DNA from: Deltaproteobacteria bacterium
Lineage (GTDB): Bacteria; Myxococcota_A; Polyangia; Polyangiales; JADJMO01
Direction of reading: 5' to 3'
Assembly: GCA_022843175.1 (NCBI GenBank)
Contig: JALHOE010000002.1
Span: 1-64,000, forward strand
Length of the DNA stretch: 64,000 bases
The position numbers and the translations under genes are program-made. Below, in pieces: positions 1-8,864 of the stretch. The first letter of the stretch is position 1, and the number at the start of each line of letters is the position of its first letter. A model generated the notes under the pieces. It did no database searches. It was not told the origin of the DNA and saw nothing but the letters and a program-made list of their open reading frames with translations.

Positions 1-2456
1 CCGGCGGCGTTGGGCGCGGGGGTGCGGCGCTGCGCGACGGCCGCGGCGGTCTCGACCGCGTCGCGCGTCTTCTCGACGCCGAGCGGCCAAGCGTCGGCGG
101 CGCCGAGGTCGAGGTGACGGGTGACCGCGAGCGCATAGATCACGGGACGGAGCAGCGTGGCCGCCTCGGCGTCCTGCGCGAGCTCTCCGTACTTGGTGCT
201 GCGCGCGATCGCCGCGTCGAGCGCGTCCTTCTCGTGGTCGGTGAGGCGGAAGCGACGGAGCTGCGCCGCGGGGTGCAAGCCGAGAGGGCGCTCCTCGATC
301 GCGCGGAGCGTTTGGTCGATCCTCGCCTGGTCGTTCCAGGCGCGCGACGCGAGGAGCACGGCCGCGAGCGCGTCGATCGGCGTGGGCTCGGTGTGGTGTT
401 GCCCGATGAGGAAGTCGTGACCGCGGTAGAACGCGTAGTTGCCGTCGGAGACGATCTGCGCGAGGGCGCGGAGCCGGTCCTCCATTTGGCGCTCGAGCGC
501 GATCGCCAGCTTGTCGGCGCGGAGCACGCCGTCGGTGACGAGCTGTCGTCCGATCGGCTTCTTGGTGACCTTCGCGTTCTCGAGCGACTGCGCGAGCAGG
601 CGCGCGTCGATCACGCCCGCGGCGACGAGGAGATCGCCGAGGCGCGCGCCGCCGAAATCGCCGCCGATTTTCAGCGGGATGGAGCTCTCGAACACCAGGG
701 CATACTCGCCGCCGGCCGCCGGCCTCAGCACCAGCGAGCCGGTGAGCGAGCGCGCGAGGATGTGCACGAGGAGGTTCGGGAGCGGCGTGCGGAGGAGCGC
801 TCCCTCGACGTCGGACTCGACCCCCGGCGGCACCAGCGGCGGTCGCGCGGTCTCGGCCTGCTCGGGCGGCGGCGCGGCGATCGCCTCGACGAACGGCGCC
901 GCGGTGTAGACCGTCCGGTCGTCCATCACCGGCGTCGGCGTCGCGTGGAGCGCCGGCGTCGACGGCTTGGCCTGCGCGCGCGCTGCGTCGCCGATGCGAC
1001 GTGCGACGAACGACGGATCGCTCGCGACGACGCGCGAGATCTGCCGGTCGTCCTGGCCGAGCCGGAACTCCGCGGCGCCGTCGGCGATGGCGCCGCTGTG
1101 GTCGACGACGACGCGCAGCACCGGCGTGCTCGTGCCGTAGAGCTCGACGACCACGGCGATCTCGCCGGTGGAGAGCTCGACGAGGATGCCGGGCGGCAGC
1201 GTGCCGAGCGCCGCCATCAGGAGCCGGAGCGCGGTGCGATCGGCGGCGTCGCCGAACGTGCGGGCGCTGCCGCTCGCGTCTTGCTCGAGGAGGATCAGCG
1301 CCTCGGCGGTGGTCTTGGCCTCGAGCCCGGGGGTGGGGGTGAGCAGCTCGTTGTACGCGCGCGCGGTGGCGAGAATGCGCGCGTGGAGGGTGGCCGGCCG
1401 GAGGCCCCGGTGCACCGGACCGAGGCGACTGGTGCGCCGTAGCCAGAGCGCCTCGTACGCGATGACCGTGCGCACGATCGAGGGCTCGTTGACGCGCCCG
1501 AGCGCGGTCATCACGCCCGCGGTGCCGGCGGGCAGCGCGAGATCGGCCTCCTCGCTCAGCATCGCGAGTGGCGTCGACTCCTCGTCGGTCTCGAGGTGGA
1601 GCGAGCGGAGCGCGCGCGGCAGCCCGACGTCCTGCAGCATCGCGGCCATGGCGATCCGCGTGAGCGTGACGCGGTCGTCGGTGATCTGTCGCGCCATCGC
1701 CACCGCGAGGATCGCGGTGTTGACCGCTTGTCCGGCGAGATCGTGGTTGGCGTTGCGCACCGACGTGACGCCGAGGAAGCTCGGGCGCGCGCCGTCCGAC
1801 AGGTCGACGAGCGTCTGCGCGATGCGCTTGATGCGACGGGGGAGCACGTAGTGGCCGGCGGCGAGATCCTCGTGGAAGCGGCGGAGGATGACGATCGCGG
1901 ACGCGTACGCGCGCACCAGGCGCTGCTCGTCGTCGAGCGCCTCGTCGCCGAGCGCGCGCAGCACGGTGGCGCTCGCCGCGCTGCGGATGCGGAGATTGGT
2001 GAGCTCGTGGTGCGGGAACTTCAGCCGCGGGTCGCGAAGCACCGCCACGACGCCGGCGAGGAACTTGCGGAGATCGCTCGGTCCGACGTCGACCGAGAAC
2101 GCGATCTCGGAGCCGCCACAGCGCTCGAGGATGCCCTCGATCTCGCGCGCGAGCTCGTAGATCGAGCGATTGGCCTTGAGGGGCTCGCCGGCGAAGTAGA
2201 CGTAGCCGCCGGCGAAGAAGATGCTCGCGCCCTCGGCCGCACGGACGTGGTACTCGCGCAGCGTCTCGGCGGTGGCCTCGAGCTGACGTCTCGTCGCGTC
2301 GTTGTCGAGCGCGTGGATCTGGCCGATGCGGAGCAGCCGCTGCAGCTGCTGCACGATCTGCGGCGCCATGTCGCGCGCGTGACGACGGCGCACGTCGCGC
2401 CCCGCGTCGCGGGTCGCGAGGTCGATGCGCGCCTCGGACGCCTCGGTCGTGGTCAC
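1..2456 (-). CDS. Degenerate HD-GYP / PATAN (DUF4388) regulatory protein, C-terminus outside window
   Basis: An open minus-strand frame runs from a GTG at 2456 to the window edge without a stop, giving at least 818 codons. The first about 150 residues form an alpha/beta module that recurs in the adjacent kinase. Residues around 205-400 look like an HD-GYP phosphohydrolase domain: His238 and Asp239 are present, but the second motif, normally H-D-I-G, reads Q275-D-V-G, so catalysis is doubtful. From about residue 553 a PATAN/DUF4388 domain follows (L-P-N-L-L, then L-T-G-S-L-V-L-R). The GTG overlaps the TGA of the kinase gene by four bases, so the two are probably translationally coupled. A signalling or scaffold role is inferred; HD-GYP proteins normally cleave cyclic di-GMP. 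Confidence 0.8.
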   Translation of the reverse strand, partial: MTTTEASEARIDLATRDAGRDVRRRHARDMAPQIVQQLQRLLRIGQIHALDNDATRRQLEATAETLREYHVRAAEGASIFFAGGYVYFAGEPLKANRSIYELAREIEGILERCGGSEIAFSVDVGPSDLRKFLAGVVAVLRDPRLKFPHHELTNLRIRSAASATVLRALGDEALDDEQRLVRAYASAIVILRRFHEDLAAGHYVLPRRIKRIAQTLVDLSDGARPSFLGVTSVRNANHDLAGQAVNTAILAVAMARQITDDRVTLTRIAMAAMLQDVGLPRALRSLHLETDEESTPLAMLSEEADLALPAGTAGVMTALGRVNEPSIVRTVIAYEALWLRRTSRLGPVHRGLRPATLHARILATARAYNELLTPTPGLEAKTTAEALILLEQDASGSARTFGDAADRTALRLLMAALGTLPPGILVELSTGEIAVVVELYGTSTPVLRVVVDHSGAIADGAAEFRLGQDDRQISRVVASDPSFVARRIGDAARAQAKPSTPALHATPTPVMDDRTVYTAAPFVEAIAAPPPEQAETARPPLVPPGVESDVEGALLRTPLPNLLVHILARSLTGSLVLRPAAGGEYALVFESSIPLKIGGDFGGARLGDLLVAAGVIDARLLAQSLENAKVTKKPIGRQLVTDGVLRADKLAIALERQMEDRLRALAQIVSDGNYAFYRGHDFLIGQHHTEPTPIDALAAVLLASRAWNDQARIDQTLRAIEERPLGLHPAAQLRRFRLTDHEKDALDAAIARSTKYGELAQDAEAATLLRPVIYALAVTRHLDLGAADAWPLGVEKTRDAVETAAAVAQRRTPAPNAA

Positions 2457-5200
2457 CGCGCCTCCGGCTGATGCAGGCGGGTCTCGATGCCGCGCGCGGC
2501 CTCGTCGAGCGCGCTCTTGAGGACGTCGGAGCCGCCGAACCACGCGCCGCGCGCCGCCTTGATCGCCTCGAGCGCCTCGGCCGAGCGGGCGTGCGCGCCG
2601 AGGAGCCGCGCGGCGAGCACTCGGCTCTGCTCGCGTCCCTCGCTCCGGATCATGCCGCTCTGTTTCACCAGCTCGATCGCGAGCGCCTCGGCGCGCGCGG
2701 GGTGGAGCGCGTTGAGGGTGCCGAGCATCTCACGGCGCTCGACGTCGAGGAGCTGGTGGAACCCCTGGTCCTGGATGCGGCGCACCAAGAGCGGGCCGAC
2801 CTCGCGGAGCCGGTGGCGGGCGATGGCGCGGAGGGCGGCGACGCGGACGTCCTCGCGGGTGTGCTCGAGGAGCGCCTGCAGCTCGTTGGCGAACGCCGCG
2901 CCGCCGGAGGTGCGCGCGGCCATCGCCTCGATGCGCAGCACGACGTCGGGACCGGCCACGATGGACTCGAGCAGCTCGCGCGCCGGCGGCGTGCCGAGGC
3001 GGACGAGGACGCTGAGGATGCGGCGCGCCGTGCCGAGCCGCTCGTGGCTGAGACGGCCGGCGATGGTGCGCTCGTAGCCGGGGCCGACGCGCACCAGATA
3101 CATCTCGAGCGCCTCGGCGACGCGCTGGTCCTCGGCCTCTTCGCCCTCGGCGAAGTGCGCGAGCGCGTCGAGCGCGCTGCCGAGCTCCTCGGCGGAGACC
3201 CGCGCGAGGGCGGTGAGCAGCACCTCGACGAGCTGCGGGAAATCGGGGGCGTTACGCAGCGCCGTGCGCAGGCCGTGGACCACGAGCTCGAAGACGTTGC
3301 GGCCGAGGATCGAGCTGGTGAGCTCGGTGGCGAGGGTGTCGGCGTCCTCGCCGCGCGCGCGCATCGCGAGCACCTCGAGCGCCGCGCCGTGCAGATCGAG
3401 CACCACCCCGGGGCGATGGGCGACGATCAGATCGGCGCACGAGTCGCGCACCGGATCGAGCACGACCGACACCTCGCCCGAGCGGCGCGCGTCGAGGTAG
3501 GCGTCGACGAGGCCGTCGATGTAGCGCTCGGTCCAGCGCTCCGGCGGCACCGCGAGCTGCGTGCGCAACGCGGCGCGGGTCGTCGAGTCGACGATGCCCC
3601 ACCCGCGCGCGCCCGCGTCGCGCCGCGAGCTCGGTGACCCGTCGGCCGCGAGCGCGCCCTTGTCGGTCGAGACCACCATCGCCCGCGCCTCGAGCTCGGC
3701 GCCGCGCGCGGCGTCGATCGCCAAGCGCTCGAGCTCGTCGGACTGCGCGTGAAACGCCTCGCGCTGCGCGAACGTGCCCTCGGCGAACCCGGACTCGAGG
3801 ATCGCCTCGATGTTGGCGAGGCCGGCGTCCCACAACAAGGTGGCGAGGTCGTCCTCGGGCGCGAGATCGCGCTGGGGATCGGTGAGCATCACCTCGACGA
3901 GCGCGCGCAGCTCGGGCTCGGTGACGCCGATCCGAACGTGCAGCCCGCGCATGCCCGCCTCGAAGAGCGCGTAGGGCACCGCGTCGAGCGGGGGCGCCGG
4001 CTCCCACACCGTCGTTTGCCCGAGCGTGAAGGCGTAGGGCCGGATGTCGACCGTGATCGTGCGGTCGTCCGCGGTGCGGAGGCGGTGCGCCTCGACGACG
4101 CTCTCGAACAGCGCGCGCAGCCGCCGCTCGGTCTCGGGGTGTGCCCAACCGTACTGACGAACCGCCGGGAGCAAGCGCTCGAGCGACTTGAACAGCGCGC
4201 GGAGTCGAACGAGGTGCGGGTCGTCCTCGGCGAGCGCGGCGCGCGGCTCGGGGCCGGGCGCGAAGTCGACCTCGATCGGAGCGGCGTGGTCGCCCTCGGC
4301 CGGCGGCTCCGCCGTGCGACCGAGGATGCGCAGCACCTCGGCGCGCATCTCCTGGGCATCCTGGAAGCGGTTGCGGCGGTCCCAGGCGAGCGCTTTGTCG
4401 ACGAGCGCGATGATCTCGACCGGCACGTCGGTGGCGACGCGCGCGAGGGAGGGCGCGGGCTGCGTGGCCGCGAGGATGAGCGCTTCGTCGTTGGAGCGAC
4501 CCTTGTGCAGTCGCTGGCCCGAGAGCACGTAGAAGAGGATCGCGCCGACCGAGAAGATGTCGGCGCGTCCGTCGAGCTTGTCGCCGAGGCCACGCGCCTG
4601 CTCGGGCGACATGTAGCTCGGCGTGCCGATCGCCGTGCCCGCGCGCGTGTGCTGCGCCGCGGGCAGCGACTCGCGGTGCTGCGCGACGCCGAAGTCGAGC
4701 ATCTTCACCTTCCCCTCGGTGGTGAGGAAGATGTTGGCCGGCTTGACGTCGCGGTGAACGACCCCCGTCGCGTGACACGCCGAGAGGAAGTCGAGGAGCT
4801 GCTCGGTGACCTCGAGCGCGTCGGAGACGGCCAGCCGACCGCCGTTGCGGCGGATGATCTGGTCGAGGGTCTCGCCCTCGAGCAGCTCCATCACGAGGAA
4901 GTCGGCGCCGTCCTCGGTGACGTCGTTGTCGAACACCTCGACCCGGCCCGGGTGGGGCACTTTGTTGCCGAGATAACCCTCGCGAAGAAAGCGTTCGCGG
5001 ATGACCGGATCGCGCGCGAGCTCGGGGTAGAGGATCTTGAGCGCGGCGCGACGGCCGTTGCGGTGGGTCGCCGCATACACCTCGGCCATCCCTCCGCTGC
5101 CGATGAGGGCGTCGACGTGCCACTTCCCGTTGACGACCGTCCCGACGCGCTTCTCCGGTCCGGACGGCGCCACCGCGGCTGCGCGGCGCGCCTCGTCCAT
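2453..5200 (-). CDS. Hanks-type Ser/Thr protein kinase with long C-terminal HEAT-like region
   Basis: The 915-residue product opens with a complete eukaryotic-type kinase domain: glycine loop G34-S-G-G-M-A-E-V41, ATP lysine K55, catalytic H149-R-D151 with K153 and N156, and metal-binding D169-F-G. A S-P-E-Q activation-segment end follows. After residue about 330 comes a module resembling the N-terminus of the downstream HD-GYP/PATAN protein, then about 400 residues of helical, leucine- and alanine-rich sequence that looks like HEAT-type repeats. I see no membrane segment, so it is probably cytoplasmic. The stop overlaps the start of the next gene (GTGA). It likely phosphorylates Ser/Thr in a signalling pathway shared with that partner; substrates cannot be read from the sequence. 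Confidence 0.9.
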   Translation of the reverse strand: MDEARRAAAVAPSGPEKRVGTVVNGKWHVDALIGSGGMAEVYAATHRNGRRAALKILYPELARDPVIRERFLREGYLGNKVPHPGRVEVFDNDVTEDGADFLVMELLEGETLDQIIRRNGGRLAVSDALEVTEQLLDFLSACHATGVVHRDVKPANIFLTTEGKVKMLDFGVAQHRESLPAAQHTRAGTAIGTPSYMSPEQARGLGDKLDGRADIFSVGAILFYVLSGQRLHKGRSNDEALILAATQPAPSLARVATDVPVEIIALVDKALAWDRRNRFQDAQEMRAEVLRILGRTAEPPAEGDHAAPIEVDFAPGPEPRAALAEDDPHLVRLRALFKSLERLLPAVRQYGWAHPETERRLRALFESVVEAHRLRTADDRTITVDIRPYAFTLGQTTVWEPAPPLDAVPYALFEAGMRGLHVRIGVTEPELRALVEVMLTDPQRDLAPEDDLATLLWDAGLANIEAILESGFAEGTFAQREAFHAQSDELERLAIDAARGAELEARAMVVSTDKGALAADGSPSSRRDAGARGWGIVDSTTRAALRTQLAVPPERWTERYIDGLVDAYLDARRSGEVSVVLDPVRDSCADLIVAHRPGVVLDLHGAALEVLAMRARGEDADTLATELTSSILGRNVFELVVHGLRTALRNAPDFPQLVEVLLTALARVSAEELGSALDALAHFAEGEEAEDQRVAEALEMYLVRVGPGYERTIAGRLSHERLGTARRILSVLVRLGTPPARELLESIVAGPDVVLRIEAMAARTSGGAAFANELQALLEHTREDVRVAALRAIARHRLREVGPLLVRRIQDQGFHQLLDVERREMLGTLNALHPARAEALAIELVKQSGMIRSEGREQSRVLAARLLGAHARSAEALEAIKAARGAWFGGSDVLKSALDEAARGIETRLHQPEAR

Positions 5201-5288
5201 CAGTCTCCTGCCTCCTGAGGGTCGATGCTAATCCCTACGCGGCCCGCATTGTCGGCTGTTGCGCAGCGCCTTGCGAGGACAAAAGGCC

Positions 5289-6158
5289 TCAACCCAGCGG
5301 GGCGAGAAACCCCCTCGCGACCTCGGCGGTCGACCGGCCCTCCACGTCCACCGCCCGGTTCAGCCGGCGCATGGTGGCAGCATCGATTTTTGCTGAAAGG
5401 CCGCGGAGCGCCTCGCCCACCCCCGGCCGGCTCTCGAGGACGGAGCGCCGGACGACCGCGGCCGCTTCGTAGGGGGGAAAGAAGGCCTTGTCATCGGTGA
5501 GCTGGACGAGGTCGAGCTTCTCGATGAGCCCGTCCGTGGAGTTGCCGGCGATGACGTCGACCTTGCCGTCGGCGAGCGCGCGGTAGGTCAGCGACAACTC
5601 CATGGTCGCGGGCGTCGCGCTGAACGCGAGGCCGTATCTCGCGGCGAAGGCCTTGTAGCCGTCGGCGCGCTCGACGAACTCGTAACCAAACCCCGGGCGC
5701 ATCTGCGACGCGTGGGGCACGAGGTCGCTCACCGTGCGCAGCCCCTTCGCGGTCGCGTCGGCGCGGCGGACGAGGATCGCGAAGGTGTCGTCGAAGCCGA
5801 GGGGCGGCATCCACACCGCCCCGAACTTCTCGGGCCACACCCGCTCGACCTCGGCGCGCACCGCGGCCGGATCGGTGAGCCGACGCGGGTCCTTGAGGAT
5901 CGCGCTGAACGCGGTGCCGGTGTACTCGACGTAGACGTCGAGGTCGCCGCTGACGAGCGCTTGATGGCACACGAAGGTGCCGCCGAGGTTCTCCTTGCGC
6001 GCGACCGCGAAGCCCTTTCGCTCGAGCTGTTGGGCGACGATCTCGCCGAGCAGCACGCTCTCGGAGAAGTTCTTCGAGCCCACGCGCACCGCGCCGCGAT
6101 CGCGCCTGCACGCGAGGGGCAGGGCGGCGAGCAGGGAAAGGACCGCGCGGCGCCTCAT
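5289..6158 (-). CDS. Osmoprotectant ABC transporter substrate-binding lipoprotein (OpuC/OsmF-like)
   Basis: The 289-residue product starts best at the ATG at 6158, giving a twin-basic signal sequence ending L-P-L-A-C, a plausible lipoprotein signal. The mature start V-G-S-K-N-F-S-E is typical of the quaternary-ammonium binding family (OpuAC PF04069; glycine betaine, choline, carnitine). Later G-N-S-T-D-G-L and an acidic-aromatic C-terminal half also fit. It should capture a compatible solute outside the membrane and deliver it to the permease encoded four bases upstream. An upstream in-frame ATG at 6200 exists, but would place 14 residues before the signal peptide and overlap the permease gene. 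Confidence 0.9.
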   Translation of the reverse strand: MRRRAVLSLLAALPLACRRDRGAVRVGSKNFSESVLLGEIVAQQLERKGFAVARKENLGGTFVCHQALVSGDLDVYVEYTGTAFSAILKDPRRLTDPAAVRAEVERVWPEKFGAVWMPPLGFDDTFAILVRRADATAKGLRTVSDLVPHASQMRPGFGYEFVERADGYKAFAARYGLAFSATPATMELSLTYRALADGKVDVIAGNSTDGLIEKLDLVQLTDDKAFFPPYEAAAVVRRSVLESRPGVGEALRGLSAKIDAATMRRLNRAVDVEGRSTAEVARGFLAPLG

Positions 6159-6162
6159 GCGC

Positions 6163-6774
6163 TCAGGATAGACGCCGTTCGACGGCGCGCAGCACGACAT
6201 CGGTGAGCACCGCGAGCAGCGCCGCCGGCACCGCGCCGAGGAGGATCAATCGATTGTCGACCACCGCGACCCCGCGGAACACGAACGTACCGAGGCCCCC
6301 GGCCCCGATCGCCGCGGCGATGGTCGCGGTGCCGATCGAGGTCACCGCCGCGACCCGGATGCCGGCGACGATCGTCGGGAACGCGAGCGGCAGCTCGACG
6401 CGGAGGAGCCGCTGGCGATCGGTCGCCCCGAGACCGCGCGCGGCCTCGACGATCGCGGGATCGATCCCGCGGAGGCCGACGACGGTGGTGCGCACGATCG
6501 GGAGCAATGCATAAAGTAGCAATGCAATGACCGCAGGCGTGGCGCCGATGCCCCCGATCAGCGGGAGGGGCAGGAGCAACCCGAACAGCGCGAGGCTCGG
6601 GATGGTCTGCACCACGTCGACGACCGCGAGCACCGGGCGCTCGAGCCGCCGCTCGGCGAGCACGCCGAGGGGGAGGCCGATGAGCACCGCGCCGAGGGTG
6701 GCCCCGAGCGACAGCGCGAGGTGCTCGCCCGTCCGGGTGAGGACCTCCGCGAGGTGCTCGCCGACGTAGCTCAC
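6163..6774 (-). CDS. Osmoprotectant ABC transporter permease (OpuCB/ProW-like)
   Basis: The 203-residue membrane protein has five or six hydrophobic segments and the BPD_transp_1 signature: the E-A-A-R-G-L-G-A-T coupling helix at about residues 110-118, then P-L-A-F-P-T-I-V. Length matches OpuCB/OpuCD permeases (about 200-215 residues). A GTG start at 6774 overlaps the TGA of the ATPase gene. Only one permease is encoded, so the channel is probably a homodimer, unlike systems with two permease genes. Confidence 0.9.
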   Translation of the reverse strand: MSYVGEHLAEVLTRTGEHLALSLGATLGAVLIGLPLGVLAERRLERPVLAVVDVVQTIPSLALFGLLLPLPLIGGIGATPAVIALLLYALLPIVRTTVVGLRGIDPAIVEAARGLGATDRQRLLRVELPLAFPTIVAGIRVAAVTSIGTATIAAAIGAGGLGTFVFRGVAVVDNRLILLGAVPAALLAVLTDVVLRAVERRLS

Positions 6775-7499
6775 AGCGCGCCTCCGAGCACCGCGAGAGC
6801 GCGCCGTGCGGTATCGGCGTAGTCGGACGCGGCCGGCGCGCGGAGGAAGCCGTCGCGCGGGGCGTCGAGCACCACCGCGCCGTCGCGGAGGAGCACGATG
6901 CGATCGCTCATGGTCAGCGCCTCGACGACGTCGTGGGTGACGAGCACCGTCGTGGTGTCGCCGAGCGCCCGCGCCACGTCGCGCTGCAGCTCGCTGCGCA
7001 GCAGCGGATCGAGGGCCGCGAACGGCTCGTCGAGCAGCATCAGCCGCGGGCGGGCGGCGAGCGCGCGGGCGACGCCGACCCGCTGCCGCTCACCGCCGGA
7101 CAGCTTGCGCGGCATCGCGCGCCGAAACCGCTCGGCCTCGAGGCCGACCAGCGCGAGCACCTCGTCGACGCGGGCGTCGATGCGCGCGGCGTCCCACCCG
7201 AGCAGGTGCGGGACGAACGCGACGTTGTCGGCCACCGAGAGGTGCGGGAACAACGCGCCGTCCTGGATCACCCAGCCGATGCTCCTCCGGAGGGCGACGT
7301 CGACGACCCGCCCGTCGACGCGCACGGTGCCGCGCGCCGGCTCGACGAGGCCGTTGATCAACCGCAGGCAGGTGCTCTTGCCGGCGCCGCTCGGCCCGAG
7401 GAGGGCGACCCGCTCGCCCTTTCGGATGGTGAGCGTGACGTCGCGCACAATGGCGCGCCCGCCCGCGTGCACCTCGACCGACGCGAGCGCTACGTCCAT
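6771..7499 (-). CDS. Osmoprotectant ABC transporter ATP-binding protein
   Basis: The 242-residue ATPase has Walker A G-P-S-G-A-G-K-S-T, a Q-loop (V-I-Q-D), signature L-S-G-G-E-R-Q-R-V, Walker B L-M-L-L-D-E-P and an H-loop (T-H-D). It powers uptake with the downstream permease and binding protein. The start at 7499 gives a standard N-terminus and overlaps the stop of the lipoprotein gene (TGATG); a longer in-frame extension to 7700 is arginine-rich shadow. It is shorter than OpuCA/ProV and lacks the C-terminal CBS pair that senses ionic strength there, so activity control must differ. Confidence 0.92.
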   Translation of the reverse strand: MDVALASVEVHAGGRAIVRDVTLTIRKGERVALLGPSGAGKSTCLRLINGLVEPARGTVRVDGRVVDVALRRSIGWVIQDGALFPHLSVADNVAFVPHLLGWDAARIDARVDEVLALVGLEAERFRRAMPRKLSGGERQRVGVARALAARPRLMLLDEPFAALDPLLRSELQRDVARALGDTTTVLVTHDVVEALTMSDRIVLLRDGAVVLDAPRDGFLRAPAASDYADTARRALAVLGGAL

Positions 7500-7945
7500 C
7501 AGCGGGGCGCGTAGCGGAGGGTGATCTCGAGCGAGGCGGTGCCGCCCGCCGGCTCGCTGAACTTGAGCTTCTGCGCCGCGTCGCACAGGCACTTGCTCAG
7601 CGCGCTCGCCGCTTCGGCGGTGGACGACACGACCTCGCCGCCCTCGCCGATTCGAACGGTGAGGTTGGCGGTGGTGGGCTCGGTGACGTGGACCGCGCAC
7701 GGGCGGAATCGCCAGCGCTCGCGGCCGAGCGTCTCGCCGGCGTTGGTGAGCGCGGTCTTGGGGAAGACCGCGACCGAGACGACCGTGGTCTCGTGCACGT
7801 AGACCGGTGCGTCGCCGCTCACGTCCTGCAGCTCGGCGAGCAGATCCACGTCGACGGCCGTGTCGACGGCCACCGAGACCGGCTCCGACCTCGGCCGTTC
7901 GCGGCTACAGCCGAGAAGGATCGCCACGCAGACGAGCGCACGCAT
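7499..7945 (-). CDS. Lipoprotein with AgmX/PglI-like C-terminal domain
   Basis: The 148-residue product has a short signal peptide with lipobox L-L-G-C near residue 13. Its last about 70 residues show the pattern seen in myxobacterial AgmX/PglI C-terminal domains: a G-E-V segment, two cysteines about 2 residues apart (C-L-C), a short F-x-x-P link and a terminal beta strand ending L-R-Y. Family assignment rests on pattern only. It is the first gene of the osmoprotectant transporter operon, overlapping the ATPase gene by one base; no role in transport is known. Confidence 0.75.
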   Translation of the reverse strand: MRALVCVAILLGCSRERPRSEPVSVAVDTAVDVDLLAELQDVSGDAPVYVHETTVVSVAVFPKTALTNAGETLGRERWRFRPCAVHVTEPTTANLTVRIGEGGEVVSSTAEAASALSKCLCDAAQKLKFSEPAGGTASLEITLRYAPR

Positions 7946-7965
7946 GCTAAGGGGAATCCTCGCAC

Positions 7966-8685
7966 GTGCGCAGCGTCCTTGTCCTCGACCGAATCGACCT
8001 CGTTTCGTATCGCGACCACCTCGCCGTGCTCGTGCGCGGCGCGGTGCCGGTCGACACGTGCGCGCGGTGGGTTCGCGGCGTGCTCGCCGCGCGCGACGCG
8101 TGGACGAGCGACTTCGGCGGAGAGCAGTTCGCGCTCGGTCGCGCCTTCTACACGCACTTCGAGACCGGCCACAGCGACGACTACTTCCGCGACGCCCCCG
8201 CGAGCGACGCGCGCGTGCAGGACGCGGCGCCCGGCCTGCAAGAGGCGATGCGCGCGCTGGTCGGCGTGATGACCGGCTCGCGCGTGGTGCAGCGCCGCGG
8301 GTGGTGCGGCCCCGGCGTGCACGTGTTCCCGGCGGGCGAGAAGGTCGCGCGCGCGGGCGGAGTCGTTCACTTCGACGTCGAGGGCCTCGGCCGCCACCAC
8401 CTCGACGCGCGCAAGCCCGCCCTCTCGCTGGTGGTGATGCTCCAGCCTCCCTCTGCGCAGGGTGGCCTTCGGGTGTGGGACGCCACCTATCACGGCAGCG
8501 AGCACCCGACGGACGAGCAGCTGGCGGCCCACAGCGAGCTCGTCACGTACGAGGTCGGCGACGCGCTGCTGTTCGACAGCTACCGCCTTCACCAGATCCA
8601 GCCGTTCGACGGCGCGCGCGACCGCATCACGGCGACAGTGCACGCCGCGGAGATCTCGCGCGGCGTGTTCGAGAGCTGGTTCTAG
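7966..8685 (+). CDS. 2OG-Fe(II) oxygenase-like protein
   Basis: The 239-residue product starts at a GTG at 7966. It carries the facial-triad pattern of 2-oxoglutarate/Fe(II) oxygenases: H135-F-D137 and H209 (Y-R-L-H-Q-I), followed about ten residues later by Arg in a G-A-R-D-R-I-T context that would hold 2-oxoglutarate. Segment L-L-F-D-S-Y-R before the distal His is the usual double-stranded beta-helix strand. It resembles prolyl-4-hydroxylase-type enzymes; the substrate is unknown. It stands alone, divergent from the lipoprotein gene with 20 bases between starts, and is followed by tandem repeats. Confidence 0.75.
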   Translation: MRSVLVLDRIDLVSYRDHLAVLVRGAVPVDTCARWVRGVLAARDAWTSDFGGEQFALGRAFYTHFETGHSDDYFRDAPASDARVQDAAPGLQEAMRALVGVMTGSRVVQRRGWCGPGVHVFPAGEKVARAGGVVHFDVEGLGRHHLDARKPALSLVVMLQPPSAQGGLRVWDATYHGSEHPTDEQLAAHSELVTYEVGDALLFDSYRLHQIQPFDGARDRITATVHAAEISRGVFESWF

Positions 8686-8692
8686 CGGCAGA

Positions 8693-8858
8693 GGCGCTCG
8701 CTGACGCGCGCGCCTATTCGGTGGTGATCCCACAGGCGCGCGCGTGAGCGAGCGCCTTCATCCCACAGGCGCGCGCGTGAGCGAGCGCCTTCATCCCACA
8801 GGCGCGCGCGTGAGCGAGCGCCTTCATCCCACAGGCGCGCGCGTGAGCGAGCGCCTAT
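8693..8858. repeat. REP-like type B cluster: one inverted copy plus four 33-bp tandem copies
   Basis: A 22-base element at 8693-8714 (core CGCTCGCTGACGCGCG) is followed by four head-to-tail 33-bp units beginning at 8727, 8760, 8793 and 8826. Each unit contains the reverse complement of the element (core GCGCGCGTGAGCGAGCGC). The first element can therefore pair with any of the four. The array fills the gap between convergent genes ending at 8685 and 8865, so a transcript-end or stability role is plausible. Copies of the same core recur at 24816-24972. Confidence 0.85.
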
Positions 8859-8864
8859 GGCCAG

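Noticed and set aside
114-5218. Long plus-strand open frames opposite the HD-GYP and kinase genes
   Set aside because: They are Arg/Glu/Ala-rich shadows caused by high GC; the minus strand encodes recognisable domains throughout.
8727-8858. Possible CRISPR array
   Set aside because: The 33-bp units are directly adjacent with no variable spacers and contain the same palindrome as elsewhere; no cas genes are near.
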